A stretch of 64,000 bases of DNA from Salinicoccus sesuvii (lineage in GTDB: Bacteria > Bacillota > Bacilli > Staphylococcales > Salinicoccaceae): positions 1 through 64,000 of the forward strand of contig NZ_JBHRWV010000004.1 of the NCBI RefSeq assembly GCF_042648145.1, written 5' to 3'. Made by a program: the position numbers and the translations under genes. The stretch's first letter is position 1. The number at the start of each line of letters is the position of its first letter. The notes under the pieces were generated by a model, which saw only the letters and a program-made list of their open reading frames with translations, did no database searches and was not told the DNA's origin. Positions 8,660 through 16,913 of the stretch are shown piece after piece.

Positions 8660-9688
8660 TCATGCGTTTTCAGCTTGGAACAGGCTGTACAGCTTCTGCA
8701 TAGCTCTGCTCATCGGCAGCTTCTGAACTTCGTTAAGTTTTATAAAATCACGATGTCGGCTCCTCGTATGAAGCACATAGCCTTCCATGTACCATACTTG
8801 GTGGGTGAAGACATGCTTGCTACTGCCGATGTGCTCTCCTGACACCTCGATATCAACCCCTAGCTCCTCCCCCACGGACTCAATTGAGGTATCTACATCG
8901 TACTTTGGTAATTCGTACATACCCTGGAGCAGTGAGCCTTCTTGTTTCTTTAGAAGTATTTCATTCTGGTCATTCAATATGAAATATACGTTGTAATACA
9001 ATTCATTCTTACGTTTCGCTTTTTTCTTTATAGGCAGTTCTGTCACGATATTCTCTTTATAGGCCTCGCAGTTCTCCTGCACAGGACACATGATGCACTT
9101 TGGTGCACGTGGTGTACAGATGGTTGCGCCGAGTTCCATCAGTGCCTGGTTGAAATCGCCCGCTTCAAGCGGGATGATTTCCTCTATCCGATGCTTGATG
9201 TCCTTTTGGACGGACGCCTTAGTCATATCTCTGCTATCTGAATCCAGTCTGGATATAACACGAAGTACATTGCCATCCACCGCAGCCAGCAGATGGTTGA
9301 AGGCGATACTCTGCACGGCACCACCGATATAAGGCCCGACTCCCTTAAGTTTAAAGAATGTTTCTGGTTGATCCGGCACCACTGAGCCGTATTTTTCCTT
9401 CACTTCTCTTACAGCAGCTTGGAAATTGCGGATACGGTTGTAGTAGCCGAGCCCTTCCCAGTCCTTGAGTAGTGCTTCTTCGTCTGCATCTGCAAGACTG
9501 TCGATATCTGGATAGCGAGTTATGAATTTCTCATAATAGGGTATAACAGTAACGACCTGAGTCTGTTGCAGCATGACCTCGCTCAACCATATACGGTAAG
9601 GGTCCTTTGTTTCGCGCCAAGGCAACGCTCTTTTGTTGGACTGGTACCAGCCCAACAGGTTATGATTAAACTCTGAAATTTTCAGCAT
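8660..9688 (-). CDS. mutY: adenine DNA glycosylase MutY
   Basis: 342 residues. The HhH-GPD catalytic core carries E37 (in SEVMLQQTQV) and D138 (in AAVDGNVLRV), the same numbering as E. coli MutY. The 4Fe-4S loop is C191-x6-C198-x2-C201-x5-C207. The C-terminal third is a NUDIX-like domain that recognises 8-oxoguanine. It removes A mispaired with 8-oxoG. ATG 9688 is 8 bases after GAAAGG; an upstream GTG lies inside that site. Divergent from yfhP, the arrangement also seen in Bacillus. Confidence 0.95.
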   Translation of the reverse strand: MLKISEFNHNLLGWYQSNKRALPWRETKDPYRIWLSEVMLQQTQVVTVIPYYEKFITRYPDIDSLADADEEALLKDWEGLGYYNRIRNFQAAVREVKEKYGSVVPDQPETFFKLKGVGPYIGGAVQSIAFNHLLAAVDGNVLRVISRLDSDSRDMTKASVQKDIKHRIEEIIPLEAGDFNQALMELGATICTPRAPKCIMCPVQENCEAYKENIVTELPIKKKAKRKNELYYNVYFILNDQNEILLKKQEGSLLQGMYELPKYDVDTSIESVGEELGVDIEVSGEHIGSSKHVFTHQVWYMEGYVLHTRSRHRDFIKLNEVQKLPMSRAMQKLYSLFQAENA

Positions 9689-9738
9689 GGTTGACACCTT
9701 TCTCTGTTAATTATGTTAATTGAATGGGGAGAATGAAC

Positions 9739-10716
9739 ATGGACACTCTAACACATACAATGATGGGCGGTACAATCGTTGGCCTGGCTGCCATCGACCC
9801 ATCCATAGACCCGGTCTCCGTGGGATTCATCACGACTGTCGTCGGTGCTTCTCTCGTACCGGATGTTGATACCATATTGAAACTTAAAAACAATGCTATA
9901 TATATTACTCACCATCGTGGAATTACCCATTCCTTGCCATTTACCTTTTTCATCTGGCCGGTTTTGCTTACAGTACTCAGTGTACTGATGTTTGATTTGC
10001 CCGCACTGAATATGTATCTGTGGATACAATTTGCAGTCTTTATGCACGTATTCGTAGACATTTTCAATTCCTACGGGACCCAGGCACTACGGCCCATTCG
10101 GCATAAATGGATACAAATCGGCATCATCAACACAATAGATGTTCCTATTCTGGTGCTGCATGCACTATACTTCATTCTATGGTATTTCACAGGTGCGCCT
10201 GTTATGTTGTTCCTCGGTCTTTATGTGATACTTTTAATATACTATATACTACGCTATGCGATGCAGCGCTCGCTTGTAAAAAGAGTGGTAAAGCAGTTGC
10301 CTGATGAAGATTTAGATCAGGTATTCGTCATGCCTACCATCCGATACTTTGAATGGCGTATCGTCGTAGTGACCGGGAATGCCTATTACGTCGGACGCAG
10401 TTTCCGTGGAAATATTATATTCTACGACCGCTTCAATAAAAGTCAACCAATTGAAACAGAACGTTTTGAAAGCATACGTAAGGATGCAAATTTCAAAGCA
10501 TTCACGTTCTTTTCTTCCATTTATCGTTACGAAGTGACAGATGTTTCCGAGGACACGGTCGAAATCAGGTATATCGATCTTAGATACCTTAGAGACGGCC
10601 ATTACCCGTTTGTGTGTATCATGCACCTTGATAAACAGAGCAGTGAAGTACTCCACAGCTATACGGGCTGGGTTTTTACGGAAAGTAAACTCCAGCAGAA
10701 GCTGCTTGCGAGCTGA
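9739..10716 (+). CDS. yfhP: YfhP family membrane-bound metal-dependent hydrolase
   Basis: 325 residues of the LexA-binding/YdjM/YfhP group of putative membrane hydrolases. The metal-ligand-like motifs are near the N-terminus: HTMMGG, LVPDVDT and HHRGITHS, then H and D in FMHVFVDIFNSYG. Four to five hydrophobic segments follow, then a ~120-residue soluble tail. ATG 9739 is selected by GGGGAG seven bases upstream; ATG 9724 and 9733 overlap that site. Next to mutY in Bacillus too. Biochemical function is unknown. Confidence 0.85.
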   Translation: MDTLTHTMMGGTIVGLAAIDPSIDPVSVGFITTVVGASLVPDVDTILKLKNNAIYITHHRGITHSLPFTFFIWPVLLTVLSVLMFDLPALNMYLWIQFAVFMHVFVDIFNSYGTQALRPIRHKWIQIGIINTIDVPILVLHALYFILWYFTGAPVMLFLGLYVILLIYYILRYAMQRSLVKRVVKQLPDEDLDQVFVMPTIRYFEWRIVVVTGNAYYVGRSFRGNIIFYDRFNKSQPIETERFESIRKDANFKAFTFFSSIYRYEVTDVSEDTVEIRYIDLRYLRDGHYPFVCIMHLDKQSSEVLHSYTGWVFTESKLQQKLLAS

Positions 10717-10729
10717 TATAACGAATAAA

Positions 10730-10760
10730 GCGACCGGGTCATTCACCTGGTCGCTTTTTT
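10730..10760. terminator. terminator after yfhP
   Basis: GCGACCGGGT pairs with ACCTGGTCGC (one G-T wobble), then TTTTTT. The last codons of the convergent permease gene lie inside this hairpin, so both genes may share it. Confidence 0.82.
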
Positions 10761-11497
10761 AAATACCGGTATAAAGTAAATTTGATCTTGCTGTAGTATT
10801 CGAACATCCAAAGATACAGCAGTATGACTTGAGAAAAGAAAAGAATATCGTATGGCAGCCGATTGATGTTCCATCCTATATGCACTGCATTCGACTGCAG
10901 GCCATTGATAACGTAGTAGAATGGATTCAAACTCAGCAGGTTCTGCAGCCAAGGTTCGATATTTTCAGGCAGATATATAATCGGTACAGTGATTACCAGT
11001 ACAACAAATACAAGAGTGTTGACTGTGTGAATCCTCCTTACTTCCACTGATAGATACAGCAGTGTAAACGGGATGATTAAAACAACACCCAGCAGTACGT
11101 AGTACAGTAGTATAAATATATTAATCAGCCAATCTTGTACGATCAAAGTAGTAAAGGCGCTGTACAATACAGTGAACACTAGGAAGATGAATGTCTGGAA
11201 AATCGTTGTCGGCAATATCCTCACGTAGAGCGGGATATAGTTCACCTTAAGTACCGAATCTTTGTAGAATGTTGAATTACGATTTAGTACCACCATGCTG
11301 AACAGCCACACTGTTGCCATCACCCCTGTCAATGTATAGAGGTATCCAATGACTCCCGACTCTTCCATTGTAGACATTGAGAGCACCAGGAATATAAGTC
11401 CAATTGTGTAGATCAGCAATGGAGTCAGATTATGTCTCGAAAAATAGCCTGTTTGTTTGAAGAAGTGGCGGAACAGATATTTCAATTTATAATTCAT
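10739..11497 (-). CDS. ABC-2 type permease, TagG-like
   Basis: 252 residues with six predicted membrane helices. The C-terminal part, LPENIEPWLQ followed by LNPFYYVINGLQ, is the typical end of the TagG/TarG wall teichoic acid permease family. ATG 11497 is preceded by AGGAGAG; the in-frame extension upstream has no ribosome site and overlaps the preceding gene. It starts 10 bases after the degenerate TagH-like gene, so the two are one operon. By family it should form the channel of a polymer exporter, but its only obvious partner ATPase lacks catalytic motifs. Could be an accessory or regulatory permease rather than the main teichoic acid flippase. Confidence 0.8.
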   Translation of the reverse strand: MNYKLKYLFRHFFKQTGYFSRHNLTPLLIYTIGLIFLVLSMSTMEESGVIGYLYTLTGVMATVWLFSMVVLNRNSTFYKDSVLKVNYIPLYVRILPTTIFQTFIFLVFTVLYSAFTTLIVQDWLINIFILLYYVLLGVVLIIPFTLLYLSVEVRRIHTVNTLVFVVLVITVPIIYLPENIEPWLQNLLSLNPFYYVINGLQSNAVHIGWNINRLPYDILFFSQVILLYLWMFEYYSKIKFTLYRYLKKRPGE

Positions 11498-11507
11498 AAT
11501 AGCTCTC

Positions 11508-13001
11508 CTAGCGGTTGATATACAGCCATGTCTGATTTGAAGCATCGAGGATCATATATCCGCTCGGCAATCTGAATATGACATCTTCTGTCGAGACCCC
11601 AAATGCTTGGTAGATGTCCTCAGGGTTTTTGGCTGGGAAAGACATCGAGAATATGATGTCATCCATGAAATGGTAAGTAATCGGTATACCAGAAAGCGCT
11701 GCATGCTTGTCACTGGAAGCGGACAGGTCCAATTCACCCAATACTTCACTGCTGTCCCTATTGATGAACCTGGAATAGTAAAGATAGTTGTTCTCGAAAA
11801 CTTCATCTGTATAAGGCAGCAGATCCTCGAGCGTTGCTTCTGGATAGAGGCTTGCCGGATTGAAGTAGATGAATGAATCTGCATCCACTTCTGTCGTTTC
11901 ACCGTTCTCTAAGACTGTATAACTTGTCTCCCCCCTATCACTAACACGAACCAGGGACATGTAAGGGTAGATTTCTCCCCCTATATCAGCGCTCTCCTCA
12001 GTACTAATACCGTAAGCAATCCGGTTAGCTGACTCTTCCTCTGAAGTGGATACAGTCTGGTTCTGTGCGGTGCTCGGCACCCCTGTGAATGAAACATCCA
12101 TAAAAATGGCGACACTCGCCATCAGCATTGTAAAGAGAACCAGAAGAGAAATAATGATTTTTCTAATGTTGAGCTGGTCAATGGGGCTCGCCTGGTTTCT
12201 ACTCAACCGCTTCAAGCCATGCGCATATCTGCCGTACTCGTTTACATTACTCTTCCATTCCAAATCAAATGTTTCTTCTTCATCGACATTCTTAATCTGG
12301 CTTTTCTGTTTCATATAGGATGCATACTCAGCGACACCTTGTTTAACACTGCCATCGTAGCGTGTCTGACCATAGCTCAGCCAGAGGAAGTAGTTGGCAA
12401 GTGTTTCAATCGGTTCGATACTGCTCTCAAGCAGCAGTACTCCGCGCTCTCTTCTTTCCTGCTCGTTAATCGTCGCTTTGAAAGTCGCTGCATCTTCTTT
12501 AGCCAGATGACGGTACATGTTGCAATAGATAATGATGTCAGCATCCGTGTACTTCGAGAGCTCAAGCAGTATCAGCGTAAGATCGCGCCTTGTCAGATCC
12601 TTAACTGGTGTTGCCCAGTATGTGTTGAAAAGTGATTGTTGTTGTAATTGCTCTACAGCTTTTGCCACATCTTCAGTTTTCATATACTCATCGAGTATCT
12701 CCGAAACGAACATACCAAGTGCATGAGGGTGATGAACATGATCCAGTACATCAAGGCTCAGTACCGGACTTTCCGTCTTCACCTTTCCCGCTTTCGTATC
12801 CAAACTGCCAATCACGATTTCCTTCAAAAAGTGTAAAGTCTTGTAATCTGATAGAATGCCGAGTACTTCCCCTTTATAAAGATGGAAGGACACATCCTTC
12901 AAAAGTAGCCCTTCTTCACGTCCAAGCATACGATCGCCGAGTTTTTTCGGTTCCTTGGCGTAAGTTAGGTTCAGCGCTCTGAGTAGAATGATGTTTTGCA
13001 T
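11508..13001 (-). CDS. TagH-like ABC subunit with degenerate ATPase site, one TM helix and extracellular domain
   Basis: 497 residues. Residues 1-235 align by eye with TagH/TarH ATPases (LLKDVSFHLYKGEVLGIL, IGSL..AGKV, VKDL, the DxIIIY strand, final YASYMKQKS), but every catalytic motif is gone: Walker A reads ILSDYKTL (49-56), the signature reads LTRRD (136-140), Walker B reads IIIYCN (156-161) with no DE, and the H-loop strand reads LLLESS. A basic stretch (263-280), one membrane helix (281-301) and a ~195-residue outside domain rich in acidic and Tyr residues follow, the same overall architecture as B. subtilis TagH. Ribosome site AGAGAGG, 8 bases from ATG. Predicted not to hydrolyse ATP; may be a scaffold or sensor. 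Confidence 0.8.
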   Translation of the reverse strand: MQNIILLRALNLTYAKEPKKLGDRMLGREEGLLLKDVSFHLYKGEVLGILSDYKTLHFLKEIVIGSLDTKAGKVKTESPVLSLDVLDHVHHPHALGMFVSEILDEYMKTEDVAKAVEQLQQQSLFNTYWATPVKDLTRRDLTLILLELSKYTDADIIIYCNMYRHLAKEDAATFKATINEQERRERGVLLLESSIEPIETLANYFLWLSYGQTRYDGSVKQGVAEYASYMKQKSQIKNVDEEETFDLEWKSNVNEYGRYAHGLKRLSRNQASPIDQLNIRKIIISLLVLFTMLMASVAIFMDVSFTGVPSTAQNQTVSTSEEESANRIAYGISTEESADIGGEIYPYMSLVRVSDRGETSYTVLENGETTEVDADSFIYFNPASLYPEATLEDLLPYTDEVFENNYLYYSRFINRDSSEVLGELDLSASSDKHAALSGIPITYHFMDDIIFSMSFPAKNPEDIYQAFGVSTEDVIFRLPSGYMILDASNQTWLYINR

Positions 13002-13005
13002 ATAA

Positions 13006-13329
13006 TCATCCTCTCTTAGTGAGCTGCAGCATACTTACAGGAATACCTGTCTCTTTCTCTTCTCCACCGACAAAAAATCCCCAGGCAAAGATTCCCTTTA
13101 TATATTCGACCTTGAAATAGTGGTCTTCATTGCTGATTATCTTATAAATCTTTCCCGGTTCTATCAGGGAAAGGTCGACGAAATAGCTTTCCGCGATGAG
13201 CACCTGTCTTTCAAGTACTCTATATTCGTTTTCGACGCCCATCATTTCAGCTTTTCTCATCCCTTCCCGCTTCTCACCGATGTATGCTTCAAGTTCACGT
13301 CTCGTCATGGTATTCAAAGGTCTCATCAT
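13006..13329 (-). CDS. yfhH: YfhH family protein (DUF1811)
   Basis: About 107 residues. MTRRELEAYIGEKREGMRKAE, NEYRVLERQ and the C-terminal YFKVEYIKGIFAWGF block match the YfhH/DUF1811 family of Bacillus and Staphylococcus, whose role is unknown; the C-terminal half looks like a small beta barrel. The start overlaps the end of recX by 35 bases, implying coupled translation; starts at 13326 or 13308 are also possible. Its stop is 4 bases before the degenerate TagH-like start, so recX, yfhH and the TagGH-like pair look like one operon. Confidence 0.85.
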   Translation of the reverse strand: MMRPLNTMTRRELEAYIGEKREGMRKAEMMGVENEYRVLERQVLIAESYFVDLSLIEPGKIYKIISNEDHYFKVEYIKGIFAWGFFVGGEEKETGIPVSMLQLTKRG

Positions 13330-14089
13330 CCATACCGCCTAACTTTTCCTGAATTAAGTCGTAACTATACCCTTTTCTCATCAATGCCTGTGTCAGCTTC
13401 TGTTTCAGGGCAAAGCTTGTTTCTTTTCTTTTGTATTTATTGTAGTATTTTTCGAAATCGCGATCGAAATGACTCGATTCGTCAAAGTCATCATCGAAAT
13501 CGATCAATTCAATATGCTCCTTGCCATATCCCCTTTGGTGCAACTTTTCGGTCAGTTTCATCCGGAACTGTCTGTATGCCCCTTTATGCCGTTTCAGTTG
13601 CTTGTCCTTAAGCTTATTCATTCGCTCGGCATCGACTTCTGCACTAAATACATCCACATTCTTCTTTACGATGTTTTCGTCGATTCGGTGCTTCTTTAAT
13701 TCACGCTGCAGTGCAAAAGGCCCCTTATCGGTCGTCAGCAGCATCGTATTCCTTAATGCTTTGGCATAGTGTCCGTCATTGATATAGCCTTCCTCTTTCA
13801 GTCTAGTCACAGTCTGGTCGATCATTTCAGGATGATAGTCTTCTGCCATATAGTCGCGCATCTCCTGCTCACTCCGCAGCTTGAAACTGATATAACCGAG
13901 CGCTTTGACATAAGCTTGATCGTACTGAATAGCGCGGATGATCTGCTGGTATTCTTCCGGTTCAAGTACCCTGTCGGAAATCAACCGGTACTTTACGACA
14001 GATTCTTCATGAGCTTTAAATGATGTCCCATCATCCATATGTATCTCATACATGCTGTTTTTATCGAGTACAACTCTCTTTATCTGCAT
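13295..14089 (-). CDS. recX: recombination regulatory protein RecX
   Basis: 264 residues, the long (three-repeat) RecX type usual in staphylococci. Helical repeats are recognisable by ALGYISFKLRSEQEMRDYM, RLKEEGYINDGHYAKALRN and the C-terminal KQKLTQALMRKGYSYDLI. RecX binds RecA filaments and limits strand exchange. ATG 14089 has AGGAGG six bases upstream; an upstream in-frame extension has none and would overlap the thioesterase. Ten bases separate it from the thioesterase stop. Confidence 0.9.
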   Translation of the reverse strand: MQIKRVVLDKNSMYEIHMDDGTSFKAHEESVVKYRLISDRVLEPEEYQQIIRAIQYDQAYVKALGYISFKLRSEQEMRDYMAEDYHPEMIDQTVTRLKEEGYINDGHYAKALRNTMLLTTDKGPFALQRELKKHRIDENIVKKNVDVFSAEVDAERMNKLKDKQLKRHKGAYRQFRMKLTEKLHQRGYGKEHIELIDFDDDFDESSHFDRDFEKYYNKYKRKETSFALKQKLTQALMRKGYSYDLIQEKLGGMDDETFEYHDET

Positions 14090-14099
14090 CTCACCCCTC

Positions 14100-14609
14100 C
14101 TAATCGAGCAGATCCGTTGCGAAAAATTCCCGCAGGGCTTTGGAGCGTTCTCTTCTATGACGACGATGTTCTGAACGCTCTTTACCAGTTTCACCTAGCC
14201 ATTTTAACCGTTCGTTGTCCGCAATAAGCGTCGGCACCTGTAACGGTTTATAATCATCATCCAGTGCCACAAAAGTCAGGAAGCTGAAAGCTGCCAATTT
14301 ACGTTCGCAGTCGTTATCGAGCGTCTCCTTCGATATTTTAACCAAGATCTCCATGGATGAATTGCCGGTATGAGTCACCATAGATTCGAGGATAACGACA
14401 TCACCAAGATTGATCGGTTCGAGAAAGTCCACTGAATCAATCGAAGCTGTCACTACCTTCGCGCGGGAGTGCCGGCGCGCTGCTATAGAAGCAACATCAT
14501 CTATATATTCCATCAGTCTACCGCCATAGAGCGTATGGTGACTATTGGTATCCGGAGGCATTACATTAGACGTTTTCACAGTATAGGATTCGGACATCCT
14601 TTTTTGCAT
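14100..14609 (-). CDS. acyl-CoA thioesterase, hotdog fold (YciA/YkhA-like)
   Basis: 169 residues. NSHHTLYGGRLMEYIDDVASIAARRHS is the hotdog helix block with the catalytic-type Asn/His and Asp; DSVDFLEPINLGDVVILES and FTFVALDDDYKPLQVP are typical of hexameric acyl-CoA hydrolases. The final ~30 residues are unusually basic (HRRHRRERSK). Likely hydrolyses acyl-CoAs in the cytoplasm; chain length cannot be deduced. First gene of the recX operon, with GGGGAG before the ATG. Confidence 0.87.
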   Translation of the reverse strand: MQKRMSESYTVKTSNVMPPDTNSHHTLYGGRLMEYIDDVASIAARRHSRAKVVTASIDSVDFLEPINLGDVVILESMVTHTGNSSMEILVKISKETLDNDCERKLAAFSFLTFVALDDDYKPLQVPTLIADNERLKWLGETGKERSEHRRHRRERSKALREFFATDLLD

Positions 14610-14657
14610 CGTATCTCCCCCATTCCAAACATTATTATAACAGTATATTAAAAATAC

Positions 14658-14689
14658 TAAAAAAGAAGGGATATGATTAATCCCTTCTT
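14658..14689 (-). terminator. terminator after the small membrane protein gene
   Basis: Minus-strand AAGAAGGGAT-(7)-ATCCCTTCTT followed by TTTTTT; a perfect 10-base stem. It ends transcription coming from the 51-residue gene before the thioesterase gene. Confidence 0.85.
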
Positions 14690-14710
14690 GACCATTTCTA
14701 TTGAAATTTG

Positions 14711-14866
14711 CTACAACTTGCGTTCGAGCGCCTCTTCCGGTGTATCAATCACAAGGGCATCCTTGCCTGGGAGTGATCTTGACAGGAAGTGGTGAAGAAC
14801 GAAGGCAAAGGTGAATATGACGAATAGAAATGCCAATGTTATGAGCAGCATCACTAGATAACTCAT
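14711..14866 (-). CDS. small single-pass membrane protein, 51 residues
   Basis: An AAGGAGGA ribosome site lies directly before ATG 14866. The product starts MSYLVMLLITLAFLFVIFTF, one strong membrane helix (about residues 3-27), followed by a basic HHFLSRS turn and a short acidic/charged tail ending EEALERKL. A perfect terminator follows. I do not recognise the family. The clear ribosome site, membrane helix and own terminator support a real gene. Its location just below the M29 aminopeptidase suggests a tail position in that transcript, or an independent unit. Confidence 0.7.
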   Translation of the reverse strand: MSYLVMLLITLAFLFVIFTFAFVLHHFLSRSLPGKDALVIDTPEEALERKL

Positions 14867-14937
14867 TGAAATCCTCCTTCTGAAACTTATCCTATTGACT
14901 TCATTTTACCATAAAGGCCCGATTTGTACTATATAAA

Positions 14938-16170
14938 TCAGAAAGCCCAATTCCCTTTTTCGAACACTTTTTCTTCCGTTCCATCATCAGTTATGCCGTA
15001 TATATCCAGTTCAGCAGAACCGATCATGAAGTCCACATGGGTGATGGAATCGTTGAGGCCGGCTTTCTCAAGTTCCGCTCTTGACATATTCTTCCCGTTT
15101 TCAAGGCAAAACGAGTAGGCACTACCAAGTGCAATATGACAAGATGCATTTTCATCAAATAGAGTATTATAGAAGAGTTTACCCTTATTTGAAATTGGTG
15201 AATCATCTGGCACAAGTGCGACTTCTCCTAGATACCTTGCACCTTCGTCCGTATCAAGCAGATTCTTCAGTACATCGTATCCTTGCCCGGCTTCAAAATC
15301 TACAACTTTGCCGGCTTCGAATGTCAATTTGAAATCATCGATCAGGTTACCGCCATAGCTGAGTGGCAATGTATTGGATACATAGCCGTCGACCCGTGTC
15401 TTCTCGGGCACACTGAATACTTCCTCTGTCGGCATGTTTGCCATGAATTTCTGCCCGTCCTCGTTTAGACTGGACGCACCAGCCCAAAGATGTCCTTTCG
15501 GCAGTCCAATAACCAAGTCTGTTCCCGGTGCAGCATATCTAAGTGATTTATATTTCTTCGCGTTAAGATAGTCGACTTTCTCGTGAAGCGTTGCGTCATG
15601 CTGCTCCCATGCTTCAACAGGATTATCCTGATCGGCACGCACAGTGTAAAGAATAAGATCCATGAGCGCGTCAACAGCCGCTTCATCGTCAAGATCCGGG
15701 TAAACAAGCCGTGCCCACTCCACTGATGGATAGCCTGCGACACACCAGCTATGGTAGTCCGACTGGATACGGTTTGAGAAATCCTTGAATGCTTTACCTG
15801 AGGCAACTTGCATTGCCTGGAGCTTCTCCGGATCTACCCCCTTCATCAGTTCAGGCGAAGAAGATGTGATGCTCAGGAATCCAGCCTTCTCATCAGAATA
15901 GAACATTCTTTCATCAATCGTCCACTGGTGGATGGTGCTGACTTCCTCTTTGGACTGATGATCAGCATGCAGTTTCGATAATGCATCATCCGATATGGCA
16001 ACTTTGACTTCCTTTGCCCCTTTTTTGTATGCCTTTTCTGTAACTTTTCTCATCAATGGCAAGGCATCACTCGCACCTCTGATGAAAACACGGCCGTCCT
16101 TTTGAACATTTAGTCCAATATCAACGAGCAAATCTGCATATCTTTCGAGCTTTGTTTCAAGTTGCGCCAT
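14938..16170 (-). CDS. M29 family metallo-aminopeptidase (AmpS/AmpT type)
   Basis: 410 residues, the usual length of M29 aminopeptidases. The metal ligands fall at exactly the family numbering: E250, E316, H345, H378 and D380. The substrate is N-terminal residues of peptides, released in the cytoplasm with a two-metal (Co, Zn or Mn) centre. AAAGGAG lies before the ATG. It is preceded on the same strand by the small DUF1128 gene with a 13-base gap. Confidence 0.92.
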   Translation of the reverse strand: MAQLETKLERYADLLVDIGLNVQKDGRVFIRGASDALPLMRKVTEKAYKKGAKEVKVAISDDALSKLHADHQSKEEVSTIHQWTIDERMFYSDEKAGFLSITSSSPELMKGVDPEKLQAMQVASGKAFKDFSNRIQSDYHSWCVAGYPSVEWARLVYPDLDDEAAVDALMDLILYTVRADQDNPVEAWEQHDATLHEKVDYLNAKKYKSLRYAAPGTDLVIGLPKGHLWAGASSLNEDGQKFMANMPTEEVFSVPEKTRVDGYVSNTLPLSYGGNLIDDFKLTFEAGKVVDFEAGQGYDVLKNLLDTDEGARYLGEVALVPDDSPISNKGKLFYNTLFDENASCHIALGSAYSFCLENGKNMSRAELEKAGLNDSITHVDFMIGSAELDIYGITDDGTEEKVFEKGNWAF

Positions 16171-16183
16171 TTTATATTCTCCT

Positions 16184-16381
16184 TTATTTCCTCAGTTTTG
16201 ATAGTTCTTCGATGATTGCTGACTGCTCAATCGCAGTCACCTCTCTTCTTGAAGTCACCATTTTGTGGATTTCCCTGATTTCTTCGGTGTTGTCATCATC
16301 GAAATCCTCGGGATTGAACACCCCTTTATTGACTACATTCAAGGCTTCTTCGAGCTCTTTAAGCATCTCCGATTTCTGCAT
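16184..16381 (-). CDS. DUF1128/UPF0435 family protein (YfkK-like)
   Basis: 65 residues, mostly helical and acidic: MLKELEEALNVVNKGVFNPEDF and HKMVTSRREVTAIEQSAIIEELSKLR fit the small YfkK/DUF1128 family of Firmicutes, function unknown. ATG 16381 is chosen because GGAGG sits 7 bases upstream; ATG 16387 lies too close to that site. Probably co-transcribed with the aminopeptidase. Confidence 0.82.
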   Translation of the reverse strand: MQKSEMLKELEEALNVVNKGVFNPEDFDDDNTEEIREIHKMVTSRREVTAIEQSAIIEELSKLRK

Positions 16382-16473
16382 ACCCATTCCTCCATCCTGA
16401 CTTACTGTCATTTTAATACTACCAAATTATATATGAGATTAAAATTTATATTCAATATTAATCAGTGAATAAA

Positions 16474-16499
16474 GTTTACTCTTCGTATAAAATGGATAT
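16474..16499 (+). promoter_or_regulatory. SigB-like promoter before the YtxH-type gene
   Basis: GTTTAC (16474-16479), 14 bases, GGATAT (16494-16499), one mismatch per hexamer from the general-stress consensus GTTTAA...GGGTAT. The downstream gene belongs to a family (YtxH) known to be SigB-dependent in Bacillus, which supports the call. A SigA alternative (TATAAA at about 16486) cannot be excluded. Confidence 0.55.
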
Positions 16500-16534
16500 A
16501 AGCAACTATCATACACATACAAAGGAGAATTCAC

Positions 16535-16855
16535 ATGAAAAGCAAATTGTTGCCAGCTGTCCTCATTGGTGCTGCCATTGGCGCAGCACTCAGCCTGATA
16601 GACAGAAATACGAGAAACACTGTACTAAACAGCACTAAAGACCTCAAATACTACGCGCAGAACCCGAATGAAGCGAAGGACAAATTGGCTTCCGACGCCG
16701 GTGAATCTTCCAAGATACAGTCATTGAGAGACGAAGTAATGTTCTGGAAAGATACGATTCAGGAAATTAGACAGAACAACCCTGAACTGGAAGAATCCAT
16801 CAAAGATGCGAAAGATACATTCATGAAAAAGCGCGAACAGAAGCAGTTGAATTAA
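16535..16855 (+). CDS. YtxH domain general-stress protein
   Basis: 106 residues: a glycine/alanine-rich N-terminal membrane segment (LLPAVLIGAAIGAALSLI, about 4-21) followed by a charged helical tail, the layout of YtxH-domain proteins. Members are stress-induced in Bacillus; molecular function unknown. AAAGGAG before the ATG. First gene of a probable three-gene unit with the YihY-type protein and carbonic anhydrase, behind a SigB-like promoter. Confidence 0.85.
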   Translation: MKSKLLPAVLIGAAIGAALSLIDRNTRNTVLNSTKDLKYYAQNPNEAKDKLASDAGESSKIQSLRDEVMFWKDTIQEIRQNNPELEESIKDAKDTFMKKREQKQLN

Positions 16856-16865
16856 TTCCAAAGGA

Positions 16866-16896
16866 AAGGGCTGACATCAGTTGGCTCTTTCTTTTA
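16866..16896 (+). terminator. weak stem-loop between the YtxH and YihY genes
   Basis: AAGGGC and GCTCTT can pair (one G-T) around a 12-base loop, followed by TCTTTT. It may attenuate rather than stop transcription; the evidence is thin. Confidence 0.35.
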
Positions 16897-16913
16897 TAGA
16901 AAGGAGATCTATT

